Of a DNA stretch of 64,000 bases, positions 56,162 to 64,000 are shown piece by piece. This stretch comes from a bacterium (GTDB taxonomy: Bacteria > Elusimicrobiota > Elusimicrobia > Elusimicrobiales > UBA9959). The notes beneath the pieces are model-generated. The model was not told the DNA's origin, did not search any database, and saw nothing but the letters and a program-made list of their open reading frames with translations. The position numbers were made by a program, and so were the translations under genes. Location of the stretch: NCBI GenBank assembly GCA_021811185.1, contig JAJZPL010000002.1, forward strand, positions 95,917-159,916, written 5' to 3'. The stretch's first letter is position 1. Each line of letters begins with the position of its first letter.

Positions 56162-57423
56162 GATTTTTCTTCTAAATCGAATTTATCACTCCACCAAACT
56201 AAACAACTTTCGGTTAAGATCCCAGCCATACCCATTAGCGCCTCATACGGTTGGTGCGCTACTTTACCAGGCTCGCTTTTAGCTATCTGGCGTAATCTGT
56301 CTTGCACGCTAATTAACATCCGCTGGCCATAAGGGGCTGCCCCCTGTGCTGCGCGCAATTGCGCATCGTCGCATTCCGTCTTAACCACATTTTCTATCTG
56401 CACTAATTCAGCTTCGGTCTCCGGTCCACGCGTAGCCATTTCCAAGAAGATTGCTTCTGCGGAGAGCAACTGCGTACGTAAAGAATATGCATTGTTATCA
56501 AGGCCGCCTCGCTTGAGCTTTAAGTCAAAGCGTCGCTTATCCTTGCCTGTTTGCTTGAGGGGTTGCGTGGTGAGAGTCGGCAAATATCGGAAGGTCGGTG
56601 TTGTTAGATCACGACTTCTCAAAACGAACTCATCCACCGTTATTCTCTTGAAAGTTAGTTGGGGATCTGGCTGTCCATCTTCGATATGACGAGGAAGGTG
56701 TCTCGCCGCGTCCTGAGCTGAAAGAGAGGATGCCCCAGTTACCATCGAGATCATATCTCGCACCAAGGGTTCCAATTTGTCTTGCGGGAGGCGACACCAG
56801 TCCAGTTGCCTTAAGTGGTTTTGTGCAAGCTCCGCGACAAATGATTCTCGAGAAGGGGGCAATTTTGCAAAACCGAATTTTTGAAGAACTGCGAATAGTT
56901 CTTCCGGAGTGGTTTTTGTTGTGACTTTGGCGAGCAAGGCATTAAAGCCTTTCGTCTCGGGGTCTGACAGTGCGGTTGAGGATGCACTGGCAAGAACTGC
57001 TGAAACAAGACGCTGCGGAGAAAGATGCGTGGTCGCAGAGGCGTCACTCTCCGAAGACTCAACATTGGTAACAAAATTAAAGTGCTTAAAGCGCCCAGGG
57101 AAACGTTTGTTCAATCTTAAGAAGCCATTAATAGCGCTAACAAAGGCATCGTCTGTTAAGTTCCACTTTCCGTTTTCCGGCTTTCTAGTTTTAACTTGGT
57201 AGGCATCGAAAGACTTGTCATCAATTTGCGCTAGGACATCGTCCTCCTGCTCACACCAGACGGCTATATAGTCCCTTTTGCCAGCTGCAGCAGCAACAAG
57301 CAATACGACAGCATACGCTGATTGGTAACAAAAATTGCGGAATGTCTCGGCGCCAATATCTTGCGCGGGCAATTGTGTGATAGGACTTGGCAGTTCTGTA
57401 TTAGAGTGTTCTTCAATTGACAT
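56158..57423 (-). CDS. DUF4297/Cap4-type dsDNA endonuclease-like effector
   Basis: GAETFRNFCYQSAYAVVLLV...YIAVWCEQEDDVLAQIDDKSFDAYQVKTRKPENGKWNLTDDAF (PD-(D/E)XK variant with QxK). Confidence 0.78.
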   Translation of the reverse strand: MSIEEHSNTELPSPITQLPAQDIGAETFRNFCYQSAYAVVLLVAAAAGKRDYIAVWCEQEDDVLAQIDDKSFDAYQVKTRKPENGKWNLTDDAFVSAINGFLRLNKRFPGRFKHFNFVTNVESSESDASATTHLSPQRLVSAVLASASSTALSDPETKGFNALLAKVTTKTTPEELFAVLQKFGFAKLPPSRESFVAELAQNHLRQLDWCRLPQDKLEPLVRDMISMVTGASSLSAQDAARHLPRHIEDGQPDPQLTFKRITVDEFVLRSRDLTTPTFRYLPTLTTQPLKQTGKDKRRFDLKLKRGGLDNNAYSLRTQLLSAEAIFLEMATRGPETEAELVQIENVVKTECDDAQLRAAQGAAPYGQRMLISVQDRLRQIAKSEPGKVAHQPYEALMGMAGILTESCLVWWSDKFDLEEKS

Positions 57424-57542
57424 GGCTAAGCATGTAGCAGTTTAGTTGCCACTTTGATCAGTCTTGCGCCCAAATACCGCAGATTTGCAATTAATGATTC
57501 CAAATCCCGGCCCTAAAGTTATAATACAAAAAAGTTAGGGGA

Positions 57543-57566
57543 GCAAACAGTTGCATAATTGTTTGC
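57543..57566. promoter_or_regulatory. Operator-like inverted repeat in divergent intergenic region
   Basis: GCAAACA-N10-TGTTTGC between the divergent 57423(-) and 57647(+) genes. Confidence 0.4.
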
Positions 57567-57646
57567 AGTTCAGCACTATTTCATTGTAAACAAGAAATTT
57601 TGCGTAAAAATTTGTAAAGTTGATGTTACTAGCTGGGGGAATAACA

Positions 57647-58579
57647 ATGAGCCTTACCTCTTTAATCAGGTCTTCTGATTCGGAAACCAAACGCTTCTTC
57701 GATAAGCATTTCCCGAACGTGACTGAGGCTGTGAAATTAATTAATCAAGATCTGGCTGCTAAAAAGCTTCACGACTGTCTACCGAAAAAATCACCTGGAC
57801 ATGTATATGGCTGGGTGGGAACCGCTTTTGATTACAGGGCTAGATACTATTTAAAAATCACTCCATATAAACAGTTAATGGCCTATAGTGGCGGGAAAAT
57901 ATTTGAAAACAACCAAACCTTCGGAAAAAATCTTGACGCTTGGCTCCGAAGAACCCAAAAGCCTAAAAAGAAACTTACTGCCGTGCAAGAAAGGAATATC
58001 TGCTTGCTCACTCTTCTACTAGCTAAACTGGAAGTGTTGGGGCGGGCGTATATGGTCGAGTCTCCAGTGGAAGTGTTAGGCGAGGTGCACTATCCTATAG
58101 TAAAAGAAGCCATTGCGCAGCCGACGATCGCCAAGACACTCAAAATCCTTGCGGGCAAGTACGACCCTAACGTGGTTAAGGACCTTGCAGCGCTTTCCAG
58201 GATCTTTCGGAAGAATCTAGTGGCCTGGAATGTTCGTGCTTCTGTATTGAATCCTTTATTCGCCGGCAGTGCCGATGTCGGAGGCGCGGATGCTGATTTG
58301 ATCCTTGGGTCTGTGTTAGTTGAAATTAAATGCAAGAAGAGAGCTATCGGGCGCAACGATATCTTTCAGCTAATCGGGTATAAACTGCTGGATTATCGGA
58401 ATTGGTATGGGATCGATTGCCTGGGGATATATTTCGGGAGATATGGCATTCTTGAATACTGGCCGATACAAAAGATGTTCAAGGGCTTGGGCTGCTCAAT
58501 AAGCAGCATAAGCAAGCTGCGCGAAAAGTTCAGGCGCGCCATAGAGAAAGATATGCGATTTATTAATGGCTACTTGTAG
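57647..58579 (+). CDS. PD-(D/E)XK nuclease-like hypothetical protein
   Basis: GSADVGGADADLILGSVLVEIKCKK...RNDIFQLIGYKLLDY. Confidence 0.62.
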   Translation: MSLTSLIRSSDSETKRFFDKHFPNVTEAVKLINQDLAAKKLHDCLPKKSPGHVYGWVGTAFDYRARYYLKITPYKQLMAYSGGKIFENNQTFGKNLDAWLRRTQKPKKKLTAVQERNICLLTLLLAKLEVLGRAYMVESPVEVLGEVHYPIVKEAIAQPTIAKTLKILAGKYDPNVVKDLAALSRIFRKNLVAWNVRASVLNPLFAGSADVGGADADLILGSVLVEIKCKKRAIGRNDIFQLIGYKLLDYRNWYGIDCLGIYFGRYGILEYWPIQKMFKGLGCSISSISKLREKFRRAIEKDMRFINGYL

Positions 58580-58665
58580 CTGAAGGTGTTGCAGAGTTGT
58601 AGGAAATTATCGGGCTGTCGGGGGGAGGAATCGTTAATCTATTATCCCAAAAGGAAACTTAGCAT

Positions 58666-59316
58666 ATGAACAACGAGTATCGATGGCCTAAGAAAGGTGC
58701 TAACGCTTTTGATGTTGCATCAATTGACGTAACCTCTTCCACATTTGCAGCAGTTCGATATCTTGATGATATTCATACTGATGATTCATGGCTAGCTGAT
58801 GCTTTTAAGGTGGCTGCGGATAAAATAATACACGAACTAACACAGGAAAACGGGCAAGAACCTGCTGATGTGTACTTTATGCCTATTGGGTATCTCTATA
58901 GACATGCGTTAGAATTGAAGTTGAAACGAATTATTCGATTATCATTTAGACTTAAATTGCTGGAGGAAAATCAGAAAACATCTAAGAGACTGGAGGAGCA
59001 TCGACTGTGCCCGCTTTGGCATAATGTGAAAGAGAGTTTTCTGAAATTCTGGCCAGGAGCCCCAACCGAGGAGATAGATGGAGTCGAACGTTTTATTCAG
59101 TCATTCCATGGCATGGATAGTTCTGGGCAAAATTTGCGGTACACGGTAGATAGCCGCGGCCAATCAACAATTCCAAAAATGCCGGAGTATGTGGAACTTG
59201 TCCACCTGAAAGAAGTTTGTAATGGCGTCTTTACTCTCCTCAGTGCCTGTGAGACCACTTTCGACCACGCTATTGAGATGGAATCTGAAGCCGCTCAAGA
59301 ATATGACGCAGAATAA
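58666..59316 (+). CDS. Hypothetical HEPN-like protein
   Basis: YRHALELKLKRIIRLS and HRLCPLWHNV helical motifs typical of HEPN-like proteins. Confidence 0.5.
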   Translation: MNNEYRWPKKGANAFDVASIDVTSSTFAAVRYLDDIHTDDSWLADAFKVAADKIIHELTQENGQEPADVYFMPIGYLYRHALELKLKRIIRLSFRLKLLEENQKTSKRLEEHRLCPLWHNVKESFLKFWPGAPTEEIDGVERFIQSFHGMDSSGQNLRYTVDSRGQSTIPKMPEYVELVHLKEVCNGVFTLLSACETTFDHAIEMESEAAQEYDAE

Positions 59317-60277
59317 AATTTTTCATAGAGATGGTGCGATTAGTTTTACGCTGACAGAGGGGACTGGCGGGCTAATCCAGATGTATCCAGTCGGGGATTA
59401 TTTGGAGATATTCAAAATCGATAAAACATTTAGGTTTTATAGCCCGGACTCTCTAGATAAAGAGAAATCCGACCCTAATATGCCCTCTATGGCTGTTCCG
59501 GTCGCTGACGTGGGATCTGGGAATTATATTGTTGCCAGGGTATTTATTCAGACAATGGAGGGGATAACCCATACTCCGTTAAGAAAGGGGATTAACACTA
59601 AAGAACTTGCCCTGCTTGCTCATAAAGCCAAAGAACTGCTTCTCGGCTGTGAAGGCTCTTACAATAATTTCCTTGCACAATACGATAGCGCTGTAAAAGA
59701 TATAGGCGCCGGAATAAAGAAATCCGGGAATGTCTTCATGGGAGTTCCGACCGTGAAAGGTTTGCCGGACATCTCTTCAGCGTTCCTGATGGCTGCGAAA
59801 AATGTAATTCAAGTAGAAGCCGAAATATTTAACGAGTTTTTTCAAACCAAGTTTGATGGTCCTAGGTTTGATAAGGTTCTCCAATGGGCAGAAGCCAATC
59901 TCTCAAAGAATCCGGCTTTTATACAATTTCTAAGTGACAATCATGCCTTTCTGAAGTGTATAGTTGATATGCGGAATGCCCAGGAACATCCCAAAAAGGA
60001 GAAAGAACTGATCGTTAAGGATTTCCGTCTTCAGCCGCATCATAAAATAGCGCCGCCTACCTGGCACGTCACTGGCAGTGATGAAATGGATATGAAGTCC
60101 GACATGAAAGATATCTTGGACGGCCTTGTCGTGTTTCACGAAAGTCTGATGGTTTATTGTTTAATGACAAATTTGAATTCTAAGTTCCCATATAAAGTCC
60201 TTACTATTCCGGAAGAAGACAGAGACCTAAACTGCCCAATCCGTTATAAATTGGAAATCGATTTGAATATTGTTTGA
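59303..60277 (+). CDS. Hypothetical protein with candidate HEPN R-X4-H motif (RNAQEH)
   Basis: Overlaps upstream gene by 14 bp; VDMRNAQEHP at 59972-59989 in a helical region. Confidence 0.6.
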   Translation: MTQNKIFHRDGAISFTLTEGTGGLIQMYPVGDYLEIFKIDKTFRFYSPDSLDKEKSDPNMPSMAVPVADVGSGNYIVARVFIQTMEGITHTPLRKGINTKELALLAHKAKELLLGCEGSYNNFLAQYDSAVKDIGAGIKKSGNVFMGVPTVKGLPDISSAFLMAAKNVIQVEAEIFNEFFQTKFDGPRFDKVLQWAEANLSKNPAFIQFLSDNHAFLKCIVDMRNAQEHPKKEKELIVKDFRLQPHHKIAPPTWHVTGSDEMDMKSDMKDILDGLVVFHESLMVYCLMTNLNSKFPYKVLTIPEEDRDLNCPIRYKLEIDLNIV

Positions 60278-60283
60278 GAGCCT

Positions 60284-60757
60284 TTGTACACTTCAGTTGC
60301 AGAGGGGAAAAAGATGATTGAGCTCTTGTTGAAAAAAATACTCTTTAGTCTGCTGGCCTATGTTACGATGTTTGGTCTGTACAAAAACGGATTTGAACAT
60401 TTATATTGCAAACCTAGTAAGTTGCTTAGTTCTATTTTTGAATCTGGCGCGAAGACTATCTTCACAAAACGTGGACAAAGAATGCGGGATGGTTTACTGC
60501 GAGTATTCGATTCTATTTTTTGGTTTCTAGTCTGGATAAGTTCGTATCGGGTAATTAAGTCTGTAGAGTTTTTTAAGAGAGATGAGTATCTTTTGACTTT
60601 TTCCGATGCATCGCATATTTTTGCGATAGTTGGTGCTATTATCGCTCTGATGTATTTTTGCATAGTAGTGAGCGAGATGGGAAAAAAGCATTATGCCGGG
60701 GTTATTACTATTTTGCGGGAATTCTTTTTTCAAACTTTGCCGCCTCTAGGGCGATAA
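60284..60757 (+). CDS. Hypothetical membrane protein
   Basis: Hydrophobic segments; tight spacing after the HEPN-like gene and before the NERD gene. Confidence 0.55.
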   Translation: MYTSVAEGKKMIELLLKKILFSLLAYVTMFGLYKNGFEHLYCKPSKLLSSIFESGAKTIFTKRGQRMRDGLLRVFDSIFWFLVWISSYRVIKSVEFFKRDEYLLTFSDASHIFAIVGAIIALMYFCIVVSEMGKKHYAGVITILREFFFQTLPPLGR

Positions 60758-60762
60758 TCACG

Positions 60763-62226
60763 ATGCCTATAGAAAAAGGTAATTTCCTCACGGATGTCAT
60801 TCAAAGTCCCTGGTGGCTTAATGCCGCGCTGGGGGTGGCTGCTTTTTTGATGTCTTTTGTGGTTAAGGGTGTTAAGGCCGGCTTTATTCCAGTTGGGCTG
60901 CTATTCTCCCAACTCTTGAAGTTTCTCGCAGTAGTATTTCTTATAGGCGCGATTATTTCCTGGCTTTTGGTTTTTGGGAAATCCGTTTTTGGAAGTAGCT
61001 TGAGAAAGATGATGACTGATAAGCCAGAACCGGAGCGGCCGAATCCAGCGCATGTGGAATGGGGCCATGCTGCTAAGAATCCTTTTTTCAGTCAAACGGG
61101 TTCTCTTAACAAGGCAACCGTAATTGGTGAAAGCGGCGCGTGGATAGATATTGCGGAGAAGATGCAGCGCCAAGGCTTGAATATCCGTCACTTGGAAGAT
61201 ATTCATCCGTTGCTAATCCAGTTGCGCAATGCTTATCAACCGTCGGTGGCTAATTTTCATGCGGAAATCGCCCAATACATTCGGATGAAGAATACGCAGA
61301 TTGCTGTATTACGGGCTGAGCCCGGTTTCTTTATAACAATTATAAACTGGTTTAGAGTAATGTTTTGCAAATGGGATATTCGGAAACTGTATAGCGAAGA
61401 AAAGTTATATTCGGATGGATTGTCGGAAAACATTCAGAAGCTGGAGGCGCTTCTGCAATCCAGGGAATTGGCTGGCGCTAAGGCGGAACTGGACGTAATC
61501 GCGCAGCTGGCTTGCCTGCCGGCTGAATATACGATTTTTAATAACATCCGTCTGCGTGCCGCGCGCTATATAAAATTCAATGGGGTAGCGCTGTATAGCG
61601 CGCAGCTTGATCACTTGGTGCTATCGCCAGCAGGTGTTTTCGTAATTGAAACAAAACATTGGAGCAAAGAGTTTTCGGAGTCGGGCCGTTACCATAACCC
61701 ATTCGACCAGGTGGAGCGTGCTGGATATCTTTGTTACGACCTTTTGAATAAAGCCTTCGGTAAGGTCCGCGTGCGCAGTATTATTCTTAGCGCTGGCAGT
61801 TTGCCAATGGCGCCGACGGATTCTTATGTTAAGGTTATGCACCTTTTGGAGTTGACTAAGTATGTCGCCGGGTTTAACCACGTTGAGCTTATGCCAAGTC
61901 AGATACACGATCTTCACCAGTATTTTGAGCAGCGTGTGGTTGCATTCGTGCAGCCATCACTCGCCGACAACCCCGAAGGGATAAGGCGTAGTGACTTCCT
62001 GAAAGGAATGATGCGTGAGTTTGAGCAGGAACAATCAAAATCGCCAGCATCCGTTAGGCCCGCTAATAGACGAGCGGTCTTGATCCCGACAGAACCTCCT
62101 CCTTCTAAGATTCATGACGAGCGCCGCTATATGCCGCCCGCAATGCGGAAGGAATTTGAAGAGATAGAAAGGAAGAAACGAGGTGAGAGGGTCCTGGAAA
62201 ACACAGCGGAATCAGGAATGCCATAA
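60763..62226 (+). CDS. Membrane-anchored NERD-domain (nuclease-related) protein
   Basis: N-terminal TM helices; AQLDHLVLSPAGVFVIETKHWSKEFSESG. Confidence 0.82.
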   Translation: MPIEKGNFLTDVIQSPWWLNAALGVAAFLMSFVVKGVKAGFIPVGLLFSQLLKFLAVVFLIGAIISWLLVFGKSVFGSSLRKMMTDKPEPERPNPAHVEWGHAAKNPFFSQTGSLNKATVIGESGAWIDIAEKMQRQGLNIRHLEDIHPLLIQLRNAYQPSVANFHAEIAQYIRMKNTQIAVLRAEPGFFITIINWFRVMFCKWDIRKLYSEEKLYSDGLSENIQKLEALLQSRELAGAKAELDVIAQLACLPAEYTIFNNIRLRAARYIKFNGVALYSAQLDHLVLSPAGVFVIETKHWSKEFSESGRYHNPFDQVERAGYLCYDLLNKAFGKVRVRSIILSAGSLPMAPTDSYVKVMHLLELTKYVAGFNHVELMPSQIHDLHQYFEQRVVAFVQPSLADNPEGIRRSDFLKGMMREFEQEQSKSPASVRPANRRAVLIPTEPPPSKIHDERRYMPPAMRKEFEEIERKKRGERVLENTAESGMP

Positions 62227-62340
62227 GCCAAAAACGCCGCAACTCATTCATGAAAGTTGTGCGAACATTGAACTTGCTCGGGAATATTTAATAGCATAGT
62301 AGTGTTGAATTTCACCAGGGGTTAGCTTCAGGGGATCATT

Positions 62341-63459
62341 TTGCGTTCTTTTGTCTTACTTCTTGCCGTGCTTTCTTTAAGCATTCCAGCCTGCTTTGCC
62401 GGGCCGGATAAGGCATTGCTTTCCGCCCGCGAAGCCATCCTTTTATCATCAACCACCCCGCAAGCCGCGTTGGTAAAATACACGGCGGCCTCAAAAAAAA
62501 CCGATGCAGCCCCTGTAGCTGCTGAATACTCCTATGCCCTGGCTAAGGCCGGGCTCGGCGAAGCCGCGCTTTATAATATTGACCGTGCGCTTATAGCCGA
62601 GCCTCTCAACGCCGATATCCGATTCTACTTGGCCGAGATCTTTACCTCATTCGGCCTTGAGGATGCCTCCTCGGAACTTTCCGCGCCGGTACCTGCTTGG
62701 CTTAAAACGCCGCTAAAATTGACTACGCTGACCGCAACTGCGCAAACCAAGGATTTTGAAGCCGCTTTTACCGAACTGAACTTGCTTATGGCGCAGCGGC
62801 GCTACGCACAGACGGCAGTTCAATACAATGATCTTTGTAAGGCTTTTCCGGCCGAGGCGCGCTGCCATGTGGGGTATGCGCTGGCCCTGGAGCGCTTGGG
62901 GGCATATAAAACCGCCGCTGTCGAAGCGAAAAAGAATCTGGATATCTATAAAGGGCCGGATCAGCGCCGCGTCACGGAAGCTTTTATATCGGACTTGTCC
63001 AAACGCCCGCCGCTTAAATTCACTAATAAAGATAAACCAACACTTAAAGGCCGCTATTTGTTGTTCGCGGGCGGTGGCCTTAGCCGCGCCGATGGCCGCA
63101 CCCTATATTCCTTTAACAGCCGGGTAGGCAGATTTGTAAGCGAGCGCCTGGATATTTCGGCCGAAGCGGGGATAAACGGCGGCAATGAGGTGAAGGATTA
63201 TAATGGCCTTAAACTTGGCGCGGCCGCCCGCTACAATACGCCGCTTCCCTCTGTTCCGCTGTACCTCACGCTGGCCGCCAAGGTGGACCGTGTGCCGGCC
63301 CCGAATAAAAATTTCTCTTTTCTTCTTTCTCCCGGCCTGAGCTACTTCACCGGCGATAGTTCTATAGACCTTTTCTTTGATATGGCCTTTGCCGGGGCCT
63401 ATAAAGGCAGCGTTACTTTGTCGCTGGGTTATACCATTTACTTCGGAGGCGGCAAATGA
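62341..63459 (+). CDS. Secreted protein with TPR-like N-terminal half and beta-barrel-like C-terminus
   Basis: TTG start, signal peptide, alpha repeats, terminal SVTLSLGYTIYFGG outer-membrane-like end. Confidence 0.65.
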   Translation: MRSFVLLLAVLSLSIPACFAGPDKALLSAREAILLSSTTPQAALVKYTAASKKTDAAPVAAEYSYALAKAGLGEAALYNIDRALIAEPLNADIRFYLAEIFTSFGLEDASSELSAPVPAWLKTPLKLTTLTATAQTKDFEAAFTELNLLMAQRRYAQTAVQYNDLCKAFPAEARCHVGYALALERLGAYKTAAVEAKKNLDIYKGPDQRRVTEAFISDLSKRPPLKFTNKDKPTLKGRYLLFAGGGLSRADGRTLYSFNSRVGRFVSERLDISAEAGINGGNEVKDYNGLKLGAAARYNTPLPSVPLYLTLAAKVDRVPAPNKNFSFLLSPGLSYFTGDSSIDLFFDMAFAGAYKGSVTLSLGYTIYFGGGK

Positions 63460-63911
63460 GGAACATTCTTGCCGCCCTTTTACTGTTGAGCCCGGTTCTG
63501 TGCCGCGCAGCGGTGCTGCCCGCGCAATTCGAAAACTCTGTTGTTAATTCAGCCGGGACGGTAGTCCTTAAAGCCGCGCCAGCTTATAATGCCGACCAGC
63601 AGGGCAAGGGTGAAGCAGTGGCGCAGGCCGCGCGCGCCCTGGGGATCCCTGTCGATAAACCTGTGGCTGTGCAGTGGCCCGGCGGCGGCGAACTGTGGAC
63701 CATGAAGGATATAGGGGCCGTAAAGTTGGATTCCTGGTCCGACAAGGCCTTGCCTTTGGGGCCTAACAGCCAAAATGGCGGGCGCTGGTTCGGCTTTTTC
63801 GGCATCCAGAGCATGGGCGGCGGGGATTTCCCGTCTTCCTCGATGAACCTGCGGGTGGGGTCCACGCTTTTCAAGAACCAGTACGACCTGGCTTATACCT
63901 GTTCTGTCTAG
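63456..63911 (+). CDS. Secreted hypothetical protein
   Basis: ATGA overlap with upstream gene; signal peptide MRNILAALLLLSPVLCRA. Confidence 0.6.
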   Translation: MRNILAALLLLSPVLCRAAVLPAQFENSVVNSAGTVVLKAAPAYNADQQGKGEAVAQAARALGIPVDKPVAVQWPGGGELWTMKDIGAVKLDSWSDKALPLGPNSQNGGRWFGFFGIQSMGGGDFPSSSMNLRVGSTLFKNQYDLAYTCSV

Positions 63912-64000
63912 TTTAAGTTGAAACATTTTGTTGGCCAATTCTGTTGACACTTTCAGCCGTTACATTCACTTCCCACTCTTCATACAATCCTAGTTCTTTC

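Larger units (their letters stand above)
47083..62330. mobile_element. Putative tRNA-associated genomic (defence) island; right edge approximate, no integrase seen
   Basis: Begins at the disrupted tRNA-Thr; visibly AT-richer with less codon bias; XRE regulator, RES, ABC ATPase, nuclease-like, HEPN-like and NERD genes. Confidence 0.65.

Noticed and set aside
60284-60757. Considered calling the membrane protein a toxin or holin
   Set aside because: Only hydrophobicity and position support it; no diagnostic motif
47083-62330. CRISPR array or integrase/transposase inside the island
   Set aside because: No regularly spaced repeats and no recombinase motif found in the supplied frames

Overview
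The window looks like a GC-rich bacterial chromosome, possibly Elusimicrobiota-like; that placement is only an impression from gene content. From about 1 to 47 kb it is densely coded housekeeping and accessory sequence: MFS transporter, RluA, an M1+M28+PDZ protease fusion, a phosphopentomutase-like enzyme, GH13 pullulanase, an ECF sigma/anti-sigma/CpaB-like operon, polyprenyl synthase, Dxs, an AmmeMemoRadiSam locus with a fused AmrB-AmrA, adenine deaminase, a P-type ATPase, TerC, and aldehyde:ferredoxin oxidoreductase with a MoaD-like partner. At about 47.08 kb a tRNA-Thr(CGT) is cut off just after its anticodon stem. A visibly AT-richer island follows, to about 62.3 kb. It carries an XRE regulator with a divergent operator/promoter, a RES-domain protein, a four-gene translationally coupled operon (DUF4297/Cap4-like nuclease, small middle component, SMC/RecN-like ABC ATPase with a zinc-ribbon insert, GGCT-like fourth protein), a PD-(D/E)XK-like protein, a HEPN-like pair and a membrane NERD protein. 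The four-gene operon resembles Lamassu/DdmABC or ABC-three-component defence systems plus an unexpected fourth gene, and it is the best candidate for a novel system here. An initiator-like tRNA with non-canonical identity positions (C33, A29:U41, U1:A72) and a perfect 23-bp palindrome near 7 kb also deserve a second look. All family calls come from reading motifs by eye; no database search was run.
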